A stretch of 64,000 bases of DNA. Source: Monosporascus cannonballus (taxonomy: Eukaryota > Ascomycota > Sordariomycetes > Xylariales). The notes under the pieces are model-generated. The model was not told where the DNA came from. It was given only the letters and a program-made list of their open reading frames with translations, and searched no databases. Below, piece by piece: positions 37,915 to 51,916 of the stretch. Position numbers and translations under genes: made by a program. Location: assembly GCA_004154925.1 (NCBI GenBank), contig QJNS01000031.1, positions 186,001 to 250,000 on the forward strand, given 5' to 3'. The first letter of the stretch is position 1, and every line of letters begins with the position of its first letter.

Positions 37915-40030
37915 TTACCCCTTATCTTTTAGAAAAGGGGTTAACTTATTGCAAAATTAATACCTACGTTAATCCTTAATTTTTAATTAGTTTTTCCGCT
38001 TCGCGTGTGAAAGGATATATTAAGTATAAAAATAATATATCTCGCTATATAAATTCTTTTTGCAATATTCCCGTGTTTTTCCTGCGCTGCTTATTAATTT
38101 ACGTTACAAGTTAACCTAATGGCCGTTAGTAATCGTATTATTAGCGTTTTCGAAAACTTCGTAATCGTAACTTAGGCAGCTAAAAAAAGGTTCCGGCTTT
38201 GCCGGAGTCTAATATAAATAAAGCCGAGTAATCGCGCGTTTTGGGTATTTAATTTCCGCATAATGTTAACGTTGCAAATTCGCAAGGTAAATTATTAAAT
38301 TTATAGGTTTTTAAAAGTAATTAAATAATTTCGTGGCCGGCGTATTATTTTTATAATTTCTAATTTCTTTTAATGTATTTTGTTCGTAAATAACAGGAAC
38401 ATTATTTTAATATCTGTTTGCGAATTATATAGAGCTCTTTTTAAACGGTTTCCTTAAGTCTTTAATATTATTTTCGCGCTGCCCGGTCGGTATTTTTAAA
38501 TTAAATTTTTATCCGTTCGTTTTCGAATAATACGTTAGATTTGGGGTCCGTTATTAATAGCTGTATTATCATATTTCTTTTCGACTTATTATAAAACCGC
38601 CGTATTTGCGAACTTTTTAAACAGTTTCTAAATTAGTTTTGCGTAATTTAATTATTTTAATTGGATTTGGCGTATAAAACCTTTTTTTATTTTTTTGGTC
38701 CGGGCTTAAAGGTTGTTTTCGATTTTAAATTTCGGTTCGTTATTTTTTTCAAGGATAATAAGAAAAGGTTCCGTATTTGCGTTAATTTGGGATAGTAAAG
38801 GGTTACGGTTTGCGCGCCTTAATAAATTAACGTAAAAACGGTTATAGATTTTTTAGGTATATTTAATTCGATAAATTAAACATTGATTATTTTGGTTATT
38901 TGATATTTGGCTTAAAGTTATCCTAGCTTTTTCGACCGCTAGGGGATAGTGATATTTTTTAAGGATAACCAGATTTTGTTATTAATTTCGTATTTTTCGA
39001 CAGGAAAACGACGTTTATTCGTTATTTCTTTTTAGGTTTATTGAGTTGTCGTTATTGCGGCTTAGGCGAATTTCGTATTTTTTCGCAATTTCTTAACGAA
39101 ATCTTCCGTTTTCGTACGTAAACTTTTCTTGGTTATCGAACTGCTTTTTATTTACGGAATCGGGTTAACGTAATACCCATAAAGTAAGAAAAAAAGATTT
39201 AATTTTACCGAAATTATATTTTAGTTATTAATTACGAATATCGTGCCTAGGAAAACCTTATTTTATTTTTATTGCGAATATATTACGAAAGTTCGCAAAT
39301 AAATTAATATTTCTTAATTAGCTTTTTCCGTAATATTATTGGTTTTTGGGTGATATATAGTAAAAAAATGTTATTTTATTTTTATTAATTTGCAAGATTT
39401 AATTTAGAATTTCCTTATTTAATTAGTTTTTTTGTTATTTATAATAACTTTAAGAAAAATACAGAATTTCTAATATATTTTTACGAATATTTCCGTATAT
39501 ATTTTTACTTTTATTATATATAATGTTTTTAAATTTATTATTTTAAGTAATTAATTGGTTATAATTATTAAAAAATGGGTTATATTTAAAAACGGTTAAT
39601 AAATTAATTATAATATCGATCGATAATTCGTTATAAAATTATTCGGCAATTAGAAATAATTTTAATAACTTTTTTTTTATATATTTTTATGGCCGCATAC
39701 TTTATAATTCCTGCAAAATTACTTTATTATGTGATATATACCCGGCTAAAAGAAACTTTTCGAAAATACCGTTATCGTAATTTTTTTACCTAAGTAACTT
39801 ATTATATGAAAATCGTAAGTATTTTGTATTAAGGCTGTTTTAAGCGGCTTTTAATTTAAGATGTATAGGCGTTTCCGAAATTAAAAAAATGCTTTAACTT
39901 TTAGAGTATATTCCGTAATTGATATTAATAATTTTAGTTCTGCAGAAAAATTACGTTCTTTTTTTATAATAGCCTTAATAATGCGGTCGTAATTTTGATA
40001 GAACGTTATTTAGACGTTTACTTTCGTAAA

Positions 40031-40470
40031 TTACTTAACGTAAGAAAATAACTTTAAAGTTTCCGAAATAAAGGATAAAAGATAACGGTCTTTTTCGGTT
40101 ATTGCATTTAACGCTCGATAATCGCAATAAAAACGGAACTTTTTTCCGGGTTTTTTCACAAATAAAACCGGAGCCTTTGCGAGCAAATTGCTTACGCGGA
40201 TATACCCTTTATCCAAAAATTCCGTTAGGGTTTTTTTAAGGCTAATAGTTCGTCTCTAGTTATACTATATAAAGGCCTCTATAATGCTAGCATTTCCCTT
40301 TTTATTTCGTTTCTGCGTAATAAAATCGCACAATTTATTCCGGAGCGGAGTGGAGGTAAGGTATTACCTAATATTTTGTCAAATAATTTCTGAAACGTTT
40401 TTAATTTAAACGAAACTTTTTCGTTAATTTTCACTTTTTTAGGCGTTAATACCTTATCAATATCGGCCAA
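40031..40470 (-). pseudogene. Gypsy protease-RT linker and reverse transcriptase relic
   Basis: Two open stretches on the minus strand. The first, 40,470-40,279, carries the segment that precedes Ty3/gypsy reverse transcriptase, with LPPLRSGINCAI matching the usual LPPHRxxDHxI type. The second, 40,216-40,031, reads [14 protein letters not shown] start, then [20 protein letters not shown] and [15 protein letters not shown], the fingers of reverse transcriptase. His-to-Leu, Pro-to-Leu and Asp-to-Asn differences fit decay. Downstream boxes are lost to stops. Confidence 0.85.
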
Positions 40471-42375
40471 AATAATTGAAAATAGTTCAATTTCTTATTT
40501 AGTCTCTTTAATCTTTTTTATTCTTTAAAGTTTTGCCTCGAAAGCGGTAATTGAAATTTTTTTGGTTTTGCAAATTATTCATACATTATTTTCTTAAGAT
40601 TTATATCCTTTTTCGTAAACCTTTATACGATTTATTACGCCTACCGTTAAAAGGTGCTTTTTCGTTACATATACGATATCGTAACGTTTTATTTAAGGTT
40701 TCTCCAAAATTAAAAAGTAATTGAGGTTATTAATAATATATACAAATATTTTGCCCTTAAAACTATCGATATTTATTTTTATATATATTATTTCCTTAAT
40801 TGCCTTTCGTTATCGTCGGTTCATTTTTCGAACTTTTTTAATACGCGTAATTTTATTAAAATATGCGGTAATCGTAAGCGTTTTATAAATATTTCGTTTA
40901 TTGCGGCAAAATATTTATATCTTTAATTAATAAAAGGTTTTATAAATTTTTCTTAATTAATGCATATATCGATAGTAAATAAAATACAGTCCATATTTTA
41001 CTTTGCGATTTTTAATTCGGCCTAGGTTAATTTTCGTTCCCGAACGCGCCGATATTCAGAAGTTATTTTTTCCTTTTTCGCTTTTAAATTCCGACTTTTC
41101 GTTTTTATACGTTTTTAACGAATTAATCCTTTTTTGCTGTTTTTTGGTTAATAAAAACGGGCAGCGGTTTGCCCTTTAATTAAAACGCTTATAACGCAAA
41201 TAAAAGCCTTTTGTTCTGCAGGCGTTTTATTGCTTTTAAGTTATTTATTACGCGTATTACTTTGGCGCTAGGGGTAAATTTAAGGTTCTTGCTTTTGCCG
41301 TCTTATTACCGAAATATCCGTTATGCTTATGTTATTATCTGGGTTATTTTCTGCTTAGTTATTACACTCCGATTAGGTTATTAAAAAGTTATTTATTTTT
41401 TTTGCTACGTTATTCCTTTAAGGCGTTCGGTAATTTTTATCATTTTATTTATTCATACGTTACAACTTTTAAAAAAATCTATTAACATCAAAATTTAAGT
41501 AAATTTTTAATTTAATATTTCTTTTAAGAACGTAAATTTTTTTTCCGTTAATTAAGTAATATTTTGCATTTATTAACGTTTTTTTCGAATAAAGAATAAA
41601 ATAACGAAAATTTCGCGTTATCGGCTTATTTTAAATTTCGAAAACGTTCGGTTAGCTTTTTATTTTTATGCCGATTAGTATATTATTCGTATAATACCTA
41701 AAAGAAACTAATAAGGTTATAAGTGCTATTTAGGCCTCCGATAATATAATAAATAATAACCGTATATTATATATTAATATCCAGCCTTTTATATATAATA
41801 TAAAATTGGTTATAAGCTCCTTATATCAAAATAACGTTTATCTTAAGTTTATAAATTATAAATACGTATTATCCAGGAAATTCTTTTTTTGTCCTATTTA
41901 ACTTCTCCGGCTAGGGTAAAAGCTTTTGCTTAGTTTCTGTTATTAATTTGGTTACTTAAACCGTTTTTGCGAAATAGCCTAATTGCGTTTCCAATTATTA
42001 TTAGGTCGAAAAAAAGTTAGTATTCGTAAAGGTTATTATATTCCGAACTTATAACTAGGTAATAAATTTTTGCTAGGTAATTAAGCCGTTTTCAAGTTAT
42101 TTGGCCGTTTATATTAGCTTTCTATTTATCTTATATTACATTTTTATATATTTACGGAATTCAGTTATTTTTCTTTTGCTTTTTTCGAATTGGTAGCTTA
42201 TGTGCTATTTCATAACCGCTATCAAGCTTATTAAGGTTTTCGTCATAACGTTAAATATTTTTTATAACTTTGGGTAAATAAGGGCCCTTTATTAGGCCCC
42301 GTAAAGAGCGTTCGAAAATTTTAATATCTGATTCCGAATGTTTTTTGCTTTGCTAAATAATGAGCTAAAAAAATA

Positions 42376-42560
42376 CATAAAAGGTTTTACCGAAACTGTT
42401 TGCAGTTAATTGCTGATGAAAATTTATTTTCTAACTAAAAAGAAAAAAAGAAAATAAAAATACAGTTATATGTATTCGTATATAAGGCGTTACACTAGTG
42501 CAGCTTGGTATCGGCGTTTGTCCGGTGCTCTATAATAGGGCTCCATACAGCCCCATTACA
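42376..42560 (-). repeat. 5' LTR of element D
   Basis: 185 bases. The inner start is mutated (CATAAAAGGTTTTACC). The outer right part is clean (CCGGTGCTCTATAATAGGG, then CAGCCCCATTACA), directly followed by the target duplication GAAAT. Confidence 0.85.
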
Positions 42561-43979
42561 GAAATATAAAATAATATCGATAGTTTCGAATTATCATTTC
42601 ATAATATAAGATTATTAAACGAAAAATTTATAAAGTTAATAAAAAAATAATATCCGAAAAAAGCCTTTTTTATTGTTTTAATTAATATAATTATTACTCT
42701 GCAAAATATTAATCTTTTATATAATAAAAAGATTTGTTAGTATATTATAACGGATTTTTATTTTCAATTAATATTTATTTTAAATCGGGGAAAAAATACG
42801 TTTTAAAAAAAATAAATGATTTAATAGTTAATGAAACGTAAATTATTATATAGAAAAATAAAATACTCAGTAAAATATAGAAGTATAAATTAATTAAAAG
42901 GTTTAGTAAAACTTAAAAAGTAAATACGCAGAAAAAAACGACAAATATGATAATTTAACGTATGATACGAAAAGATATAAATAAAATTCGATAAACTTAA
43001 AGAAAGTTTAAGGAGGGTTATTTATAAAAAAGCCGCGAAATCATAAAACTCAAAGAAATCAGAAAGATTCTTTAAAAAGGGTTTTAAATGCAATAATAAA
43101 AGCCGTTAAAAATTTAATTATTTTGAATATATATATAGAAACCTATTAATATATTCTACTAATAAATTCCGCATTTCGAACGACAATTAAAATATGCTAA
43201 ATATATTAATAAATTCATTTTATTATAAGAATATAAGTTATTCTCTTATATAATTACGAATACCTAAAATTAAAATTTTGCTTATAATAATGAAAAGGTT
43301 CTACGCAAATTCAAATTTTTCGAAATTTTCCTTTAAGGATAATATGAATTAATTATTTTCGATATCGTTTTATATAGAAATTACGATATTGTTTTAGAAT
43401 TACTATAAATATATTAATAAAAGGCTTTAATGTAGAAAAGAATCAATTAAGTAAAATTCTTTTTCTTATTAATAAATAAAAAACAAAAGAATTAAAATGT
43501 TATTATTTCATCGAAAATAACGACTAATACAGGTATAAGAACACGAAAATTACCTTATTATCTAAAAAGGTAAAATACAAATAAGTCTTAAAAATACGAT
43601 AGAATATTGTTATTATTCAAACAAGATGTAAGCAATGAAATAATAATTTAAAAACAAATTTAAAGTTTTAAAAACTAACTAATATATTATTATAATATTA
43701 CTAATAAAAGCAGTTTTCTCAAAAAAGGTTAAAATGAAATTATTAACATATAACGCATAAAATTATAAAATGATTTAAAAAGCATTTATTTACGAAGTTT
43801 TTTCCATATTTATAATTTTAACGAAAACGAATTGCGCGTTTTAGAAAATATCTGAAAAATAGGTTATAAAAGAAATAAATTTGATTTTCGAAATTACTCG
43901 TTAAACACTTTATATTTTTGGTGTTTTTAAAAATCGCAACTTACGAATTAAATATAACTATATACCTTTGGCATAATTC

Positions 43980-44550
43980 AAAAGTATAACCGAATATAAC
44001 AAGTACTAATAGAGAAAGTTGGATTAAATAAAATTATAAACGTATGAACTTTTAGAGATAAAAGTTTTAAAGAAAAGAAAATTATATAAAACGAACTTGT
44101 TATATATCTAGCTAAAAGAATAAGTAAAATTCGAAATAGAGTTTTAATTGACAGGTAATAATAAAACGACAAATATTTTAATAGTCTATGCGATAAAGAC
44201 ATTTATAGGTTTTTCTATAAATTAAATAATAATATATTTAATTCAAAACTTAAATTAAGAGTTAAAAAGTAAAATTTAAAAAGCTTATAATTTACTTAAA
44301 AAGCTTATTTATTATATATTTATTTGTATATCAATATATTTGAAATATTTGTAAACTATATTATCCTGTTTTCAATTACTGAATTATTTAATATTACTAT
44401 ATTATTATTAAAAGCCGAATTTTCTAATTCGAGATTTAATCTTAATAGGTCCGCGTTAAGCTTTAAAAATAAGTATTTCGAAAATAAGAACTTTTACTTT
44501 TATAATATTATTTCCTTGTTTTAAAGATTTTTATTTTAAACATAAAATTC
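43980..44550. repeat. Dispersed repeat R, copy 3 (partial)
   Basis: 44,085-44,530 aligns by eye in the same orientation with 50,488-50,910. Shared landmarks include ACGAACTTGTTATATATCTA against ACGAATTTGCTATATATTTA, GTTTTAATTGACAGGTAATA against GTTTTAATTCATAAATACTA, and the TTTTAAAAATAxGTxTTTCG run near 44,460 and 50,845. Only the right part of the repeat is seen here. Confidence 0.5.
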
Positions 44551-47500
44551 GTAAATGGCCGCTGTATTTGGTAAAAAGAGTTTTCAACCTTTTTAGAAGC
44601 TTTTATTATAATAAATTATCGTTTTCTAAAAAAGAAAAAAAGAAAGAAAGGTTCGGTTTAAGTTAACGTCATTCCCATAATATTTAAATTAATTGTTATT
44701 AAGAAATTCGATATCAACAGTTGTTATGTTTAAGCTACGTGTCATTATGTAATTTTAAATATTTTCATATTTTTAATATTTCGAATTATACCTTTTTTAA
44801 TTGTTGTTAACGTTTCGTTCATAACGTTTTAATTATAAATTCCTTTATAAAATTAATTGAAAAACTCGATCATTTAAAAATAAAACAATATAAAATTAAG
44901 AAAACGTTTATAACGTATTAAGAAGTTATAAAAATATTACATAATTTGCGCTAACGCTAACACGAGATATTTCGCTGACAAAATAAAACTCTTTACCAAT
45001 TTATCTGTTTTTCACAGCGTTTGGGTTTTTAATAAAGAATTGTAACAAAAGTTATAATTATTATAAACAGAAATATAAATTAGATGAATTAGGAAAGTAA
45101 AAAAGTTCTAAAAAAAGTATTATTATATAAATACAAAGTACGTTCAACTTGCTTCAAAAATAAGCGTTCTGGCAAAGGTCTTAAGTTTTTCGATTAAAAT
45201 AATATAAGGCTAAATTTAAGTAATGAGATTTTTTCGATTACGATCTTGGCCGCGTTAAAAACGGTTGGTTAGAATTTTAGCAGTAAAAGGTTTCAACCAG
45301 GTTTATCGTTGTTGTTAAGTACTTAAGTAATTTTATATATTTTCTTTTAATTAACCATATCTTTATTTAATTAAAAAATTAAACGTATTATCGATTATAT
45401 TAGAATTGAATATTATTTTAACTTTGGACTTATCGTTAATTACTTTTTTTTTAATTTGTAAACTTTTTTTTAAATAAATATGTTTTCATATTAACTCAAT
45501 TAAGAAATTATAGAAAATAAGATGTACGTTTATATTTTTAGATAACGATGATTTATAATTACTTTTAGATATAACCTTGTTTATTTTAAATAAACCGGGC
45601 CTTTTTCAGTTCGGTTTATTATCGAATCTTTTAGTTTTAATTTATAAAATATTAAAGGGTACGTTTTGTATATGGCGTAATAAATAAATTTTATTATCCT
45701 TTTCAATAAAAATAATTTCTTTTCTATTTTTAATAATTATAATATTAAATTATATTTCGTTAAGCAAACCGTTATTCGATTTAAAAATGTGTTTATATTG
45801 TTTCGAATTTTATTAGTACCATTTCTATTTTTAATATAGTAATTCTACTTTCGAAAACCCGTTATTAAATTTTAGCATTACGTTTGTATTTTATTATATA
45901 TATAAATATAATTATTTTTTCGTTACTCGTGATATTACAAATAACTTATATGAACAGAAAATAATTTACTTGATTTACTTGTTTATAAATAATATAACTT
46001 TTAAAATGTTACTTTCAATTGGAATTAAATAGTTTCGTTTATTCTTTTGTTTAAAAATAATATATTGTTAAAAAGTTAAATTTAATATTAATTTATACCA
46101 AGACATGATGTTAAATTTAACTATAAAGGAATATTTGTTTTCGAAAATAACTTTCTTTTATATTTTATGTTTAACGACATAGTTTTTAATAAAATCATAA
46201 ATTATTTATTTCGATATCGTATTTCTTAAGTAATCAAATATAATTAATATTTAATAAATATATAATAATTACTTATATTCTATCGATATCAATTTTTATA
46301 ATACGGTTTTTAAATAAAAGTAAGTGAATAATAAAGTTTTAAATTAAAGTGTTTTCCGTGTTTATGAAAAATACTGATAAGTTATAATAATCTATATAGT
46401 TTACAATCGATTACTTTTGTATAAATATCAATATTATAACTTTTAAATATTTATTTAATTACTATTTGTAATTTTAAAAAATATTTAATAATTTTGAAAG
46501 CTCCTTAGTAATCACATAATAGGTTTTTATGGAATTACTAAATATACCGTTTTTATTAATATTTGAATACGTAGGTTTTACTATAATATAATATTAAATT
46601 TTTGAATTATTTCTTTATATTGTTAAAACTCCGAAATCGTATGAAAAATTCGGCGATTAATGCTTCTAGAATTTCATAACACTGTATAATATCGTTTATT
46701 ATATTATAATATTTGCAAACTTCTTTAAAGTTTTCAAAATTGCAAATACTTTAATAAATAGAACATATCGGTTAATAACATTTTAATTATAATATATTTT
46801 CAAATTAAAGTTTAATAAACACTGAGCTAATTGTATTAACGTTTTTTAATTTTTATATATTTGTATATCTAGTGAGGCTTTTATAATTAATAGAAATATC
46901 GGAATACTTTTTAATTCTATAAAGAAATAACTTTTAATATCCTAAAACCATTAATAATTATTAATCGCTTTTTATCGTAAACCACGTATTTACGTTTTAT
47001 AATTTGAAATATTTAAGAATAATATATTATTAGGTTTATTTTTTTTAATTGTTTTCACTAATTTTTTAAAAAACGTTTAAGCTATAATTTAAAGCGTCAA
47101 TTTTTAAACGTCTCTTTTGTTAACGTTAAATAATCTTATTATTAAGCTTTTAATAATTTCATGTTTAAGCTATTAAAGACTTTATTTAAATCCTTTTGAA
47201 AATTTAAAATATTTTTCATATCTTTTTAATAGTACATTTTGTTTATAATATAATTATATTTCCGTATTTCTTAATTACGATATTTAAGTCATTAATTACT
47301 CTTAAATTATCTTAAATACTTCTAATATTTCCCTTTTTAGCAATAAGGTAATTCTGAATTATTTTGATTTAAAGTTTTAAATTTCAATGTAGATAATAAT
47401 AAGTAGTTCCTAGAAAATATAATTTCTGAATATAGTATAAATATTTTTCTATTAAGCTAATTCGGATGTTTGTATTAATAAAGAATTAAAGTAATTAAAC

Positions 47501-49149
47501 ACTTGGATTTTTATTTTTATATTTTAAACTTTTAAATAAACAGGTATATCGTCCAAATATAGAAATATGCAATTTTTTTAAAAAAAACAGTAAAAACAAT
47601 TATAAATAGTTTTTAAAAACTGAAATACCTATTTATAAATTCTATAAGTATAATTAAATATTCTTAATATTTATATAATGTTTCAAAAGCGGTTTTGTAT
47701 TTTTTAATTATTTTGATATATTGATAGTCGTTTCGAAAACTACGTGTCATAAAACAATTCTTTTATTAATATTTTCTTTAAAAATATATATAACGTAAAA
47801 AGATATTTATATTTAATAATAACTTTATTTAATTATTTACATTTTACATTATGTCGATAAGAAAAGCTATAGTTTTAGTCGATTTTGTATTTATTGTTTT
47901 TAGATTCAAGTAGTATAAAAATTATATAATCTGTTAAAAATTCACAAACTTAAATATATTTTTAAAGTTTATTTAAAAAATGTCTACAAATTTAAATATT
48001 ATCCTTTTAATACATTTAGTATAATCCTATTATTTATAAAGTAATAGCTGTTAATCCTTTTATTTTTAATGAATGTTTAAAATTAATGCGTATATTATTA
48101 AAATATAATTAAAACATTTTAAAAATAATATTATATTTTAAGATATTCGTTATATCTAAGAAAGATTATATATAATATTTTTAAATTTCAATAAGAAATC
48201 TTTTTAAGTTTTTTAAACGTTTCCATATTTATATTCTTAAATATATATTTATATATTATAAGTGCGTTAGAAGGCTTTAACCCATATTTTTTGTAAAAAA
48301 AAATATATATCTGGTTTTCCTCTTATTATTAAAAAATTACCGTATTTTTTATTTTCGAATTAATTATAGCCTTAAACGCATTTTCTTTATCTTAAAATTG
48401 AATTTGAATTTGATAACGTATTTCCTTTTAAGTTATTAGATTTTATATTAAGAAGTTTTTTAATACTTTAATTTTAAAAGGTTTTATGATAATTTAATCG
48501 TAATTATCTCACATAAAAACCGTTGTATTTTCGAACTTTTGTAGTAATATATTTAATATAAAAACTATCTATATACTTATATTATTATAGTTTTACCTTA
48601 TTAGCATTCGAAACAAATTATCATTTTTTTGATATAACTTTTAAGTTCGTATTTTCCAAATTATAAATTTTAAAATACAAATGTTTAAGAAAAGGTATTT
48701 GTATATTTACAAGTTCGCATTAAATATAAAACATTGAGAAATAATATAAGCGTTTTTACGATATACTTTTCTAATTTTGCCTTAATTGGGATTATAACTA
48801 ATAAAACTTAAGATATTTTAATTTTTTCAAAATCTTTTATTTATTTATATTCGTCGCTTAATATCGGATGTAAACTTTCGTTATATCCGGCCGAATACTT
48901 TTGGTACTACGGAAACAAACTAAATAATTGCTATTATAGTAATTTGAAAATATAACAAATTATAAACATTTATTAAAAAGTTTTTAAGCATATAATATTT
49001 TTAATAATATTGATAAAAGTTGAAATATAATTATATTTATTTATTAATATTTGGTCGAAATTAATTCTATTAGTTATATATTTTATATTTTTATATATTA
49101 AAACAATACAACAATTTTAAATTTATATAATTATAATCATAATACCATT

Positions 49150-50910
49150 TGGTGAAACTAAAATCAAATTCAGGTTTTTGTTTTTTATGTTATTATTTGT
49201 TTTTGTATTCGAACTTTTTAATTTGTTTTAAAGTGGAAAAATCATTTTTTAAAAAATTCTCTTTTAGCGGAAAAGCGATATTTGTTTTTGAAATGCCCTT
49301 TTTGTCACTGTTAAACTATTTTCTATTAAACTTAATTTTTTAATGTTTTTCGAAACGGTATATATTTTCCTTTAAAATATTTGCCCTTATTTTTTAATTC
49401 AACTATTAAGATTTTTATTATTATTTCGTGTATTAAGTTTTTTTTAAAAAAAATCTCTATTAAGAGTACGTTTATTAACAATAATACTTTTATTAATATA
49501 TTCTATAAAGCAAATTATTTTTAAGCTTTAGATATAATTCGTTTTTAACTAAAGCCTTTAAATTATGGTAATAGAAATAAAACAATACATATTTTACTAA
49601 ATTTGAAATTTGTATTAAGCCATTAAATTTGGTCGTATATTTAAATATTAAATTAATTTAATAAAAAATAGAAAGCTTTAATCGTATATTATTTCTGGCG
49701 ACGTTTAAATAAAATTTGTAGTTTTTATTAAAGAAATCTGTATTTATTAAAAATATAATTAGTTATATTCGAAAAATCGCCATATACCTTTTTTAAATAA
49801 ACCTTTATAATAAATTTAAATTATAAAAGAATTTTACGCATATTTTCGAAAATAATTATTATATCTTAATAATTGTTCTTGAATACTCCTTTATAAAACT
49901 TGAAATAAAACTTAATATAAATTATAAATCAATTTATATTTATAAATTTATTATAGAGTTTTAAGAAAGCTAATTTATGACCTTTATTGTTTAGTATATT
50001 ATAATAGTTGAAAAGTAGAACGATAATTTTGCATAACTAATTCGTAACAAATAATTGCAAAGTTAACGACTTGTATTATCGAACAGATTTGGTAGTTTTT
50101 TTAGGGCTAGAACTTTTATTATTAAAATATATAGCGTTTTCTTAAACGTTAATTTTTTGGCCTTTTTATTTAGTTTAGTATTTTTTCTTTTTTAACAATT
50201 TTGTAACTTTTGATTTTTTAAATTTTAATTATATTTTCTATAAACGCAAGTTATTATTTAAAAAAAGAACTTTTTAGAATAAGTAGTTGTCGATGCTATA
50301 TTATCGATCAACCAGAATATTCTTTAATGAAACGTAAATTATTTAATTTGGTTATCAATTTTCTATTAATCCATAACGCTAATGCAGTTTATTGTTGGCA
50401 TGTGAATATAGCCTAATTTAAATTTTGAAAAAAGGTTTATGCTGTAATTAGATAATAAATTATTCGCTAATTGTTAAGTAAAAAATTATAAAACTATAAC
50501 GAATTTGCTATATATTTACTTAAAGGCACAAGTAATTTTTAAAATACGGTTTTAATTCATAAATACTAATAAAGCAAAAAATAATATAATGGTTGGTTCG
50601 TTAAAGGCTCTACCAATTTTTCTTTTAATTAAAAAATGATACTTTTATTTTCATATATTAATTAATAATTAAACAGCAAAATTTGGTAATTTGCTATTTA
50701 TAAACACATAGATTTATTATATATTTATGTGATCTATATAATTTACTTTGAAATTGTTTAAATTCTGTATACTATTTAGAGTTTTACTAAAAACCGAGAT
50801 TTTAATTCGAAATTTAAGCGTAATAAGTTTGTATTAAATTTTAAAAATAGAGTTTCTCGAAACAGGAACCTCTATTTCTATATCATTATATCTTGGCTTA
50901 ATGTCTAAAA
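49150..50910. repeat. Dispersed repeat R, copy 2
   Basis: The longest visible copy: its left part matches copy 1 (5,100-6,560) and its right part matches copy 3. All copies are AT-rich, differ at many sites and carry indels, so the family is old. The minus strand has the more protein-like reading but many stops. Class unknown. Confidence 0.55.
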
Positions 50911-51378
50911 ACTTCGGAAAACAGTTACAACAAAATATTAAATATTTTTAATTTTGACGCAGAATATCGTAATAAACGTAATTCAATAAGGTTGGTTCGA
51001 TTATGTTTGATTGACGATGAAATACGGTCGATTTGATACCGATTAATAAATAATCGAATAGAAATTATTTAATTATTAATATAATTTAAAGTATATTAAT
51101 TTCTAATTATTATATTTTAAAGATTTGAATTTTAGTAAATTATATTTAAATTATTTCAGGAATTAACATTAACGATATTAGTATTAATATATATCTGTAT
51201 AAATAACATCTATTTATTAATTAAACTTTTTGGCCGTTATAAAAAACAAATGTTCTAATATTTTAAATAAACTATTAATATTTTAAATTATTTTAATTTT
51301 TGTATAATTTTTATTTGTTAATTCGTAATAATATAAATAAAAAGAATATTTTTTTATTATTATAATTTGTTATATTAA

Positions 51379-51744
51379 TTAAAATATTGAAAACATACAC
51401 AAAATTAGGTGTATTAAACGAGTGCAGGAATTAAGAAGGCATAGATGTGTCACATACAGGCTATTAAGCAGCTGACAGCTGTTAAGATGTCTAGGGAAAA
51501 TAAAGCATTGTCGAAATAGGATGGCTTTTTTCTTAAACCTTGGCCGCAGCTGCGCTGCGGGTGCAGCCATAACTGCCAAAATAGTGCCTAATTTTAGTGA
51601 GTTAAGGAAAACCCTGATCAATTGGCAGCCCACGCCGCATATATGATTTGGACTGCCCCGCTTAGTTCGAGAAAATATACATGCAAATCCCTGTCCCCTA
51701 ATACAGCGGTTGCGGCAATAGCTATTTTGGTAAATAATCTCCAC
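51379..51744 (-). repeat. Island-edge sequence with inverted partner of 15,812-15,875
   Basis: GC-normal sequence begins here. On the minus strand 51,582-51,539 carries AGTTATGGCTGCACCCGCAG followed by CGCAGCTGCGGCCAAGG, matching the left edge of the AT-rich block. The minus frame is open for 121 codons but is Cys/Leu-rich without any domain, and is probably not a gene. The CGCAGCTGCG centre is itself palindromic. Confidence 0.45.
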
Positions 51745-51916
51745 CTATATATCAAGGAAAGTACTAGGATGCTGGTATAACATTCAGTGTGCAGTTACTC
51801 GACTTTATTTACCAAAAAGTGTCCCATCAATCCATACCTCCAATAGGCCCTCGGAGTCCAGTAACCCCTTCTCCTAGCCCGCCTCACCAACCGGAGTGAC
51901 ACTCAAACCAACACAG

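Larger units (their letters stand above)
37727..42560 (-). mobile_element. Ty3/gypsy LTR retrotransposon, RIP-destroyed (element D)
   Basis: A 4.83 kb element with LTRs 37,727-37,914 and 42,376-42,560. An exact target duplication GAAAT lies at 37,722-37,726 and 42,561-42,565. The minus-strand reverse transcriptase relic at 40.0-40.5 kb and the purine-rich AGATAAGGGGTAA next to the left LTR give minus orientation. With about 4.46 kb of interior it is short for a gypsy element, so an internal deletion is possible. Confidence 0.9.
42566..51378. other. Older AT-rich block, no gene; two dispersed-repeat copies
   Basis: Nearly 9 kb of AT-rich sequence with CpG rare and CpA/TpG retained, unlike elements A-D. 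The longest frames are 64-74 codons and composition-driven. Two copies of repeat R lie at about 43,980-44,550 and 49,150-50,910. Between them (44,550-49,150) I see no structure I can name. Confidence 0.5.

Noticed and set aside
15871..51378. The 35 kb AT-rich block as a giant cargo transposon (Starship type)
   Set aside because: No tyrosine-recombinase captain gene or cargo gene is visible; the block is explained by separate LTR elements and older repeats.
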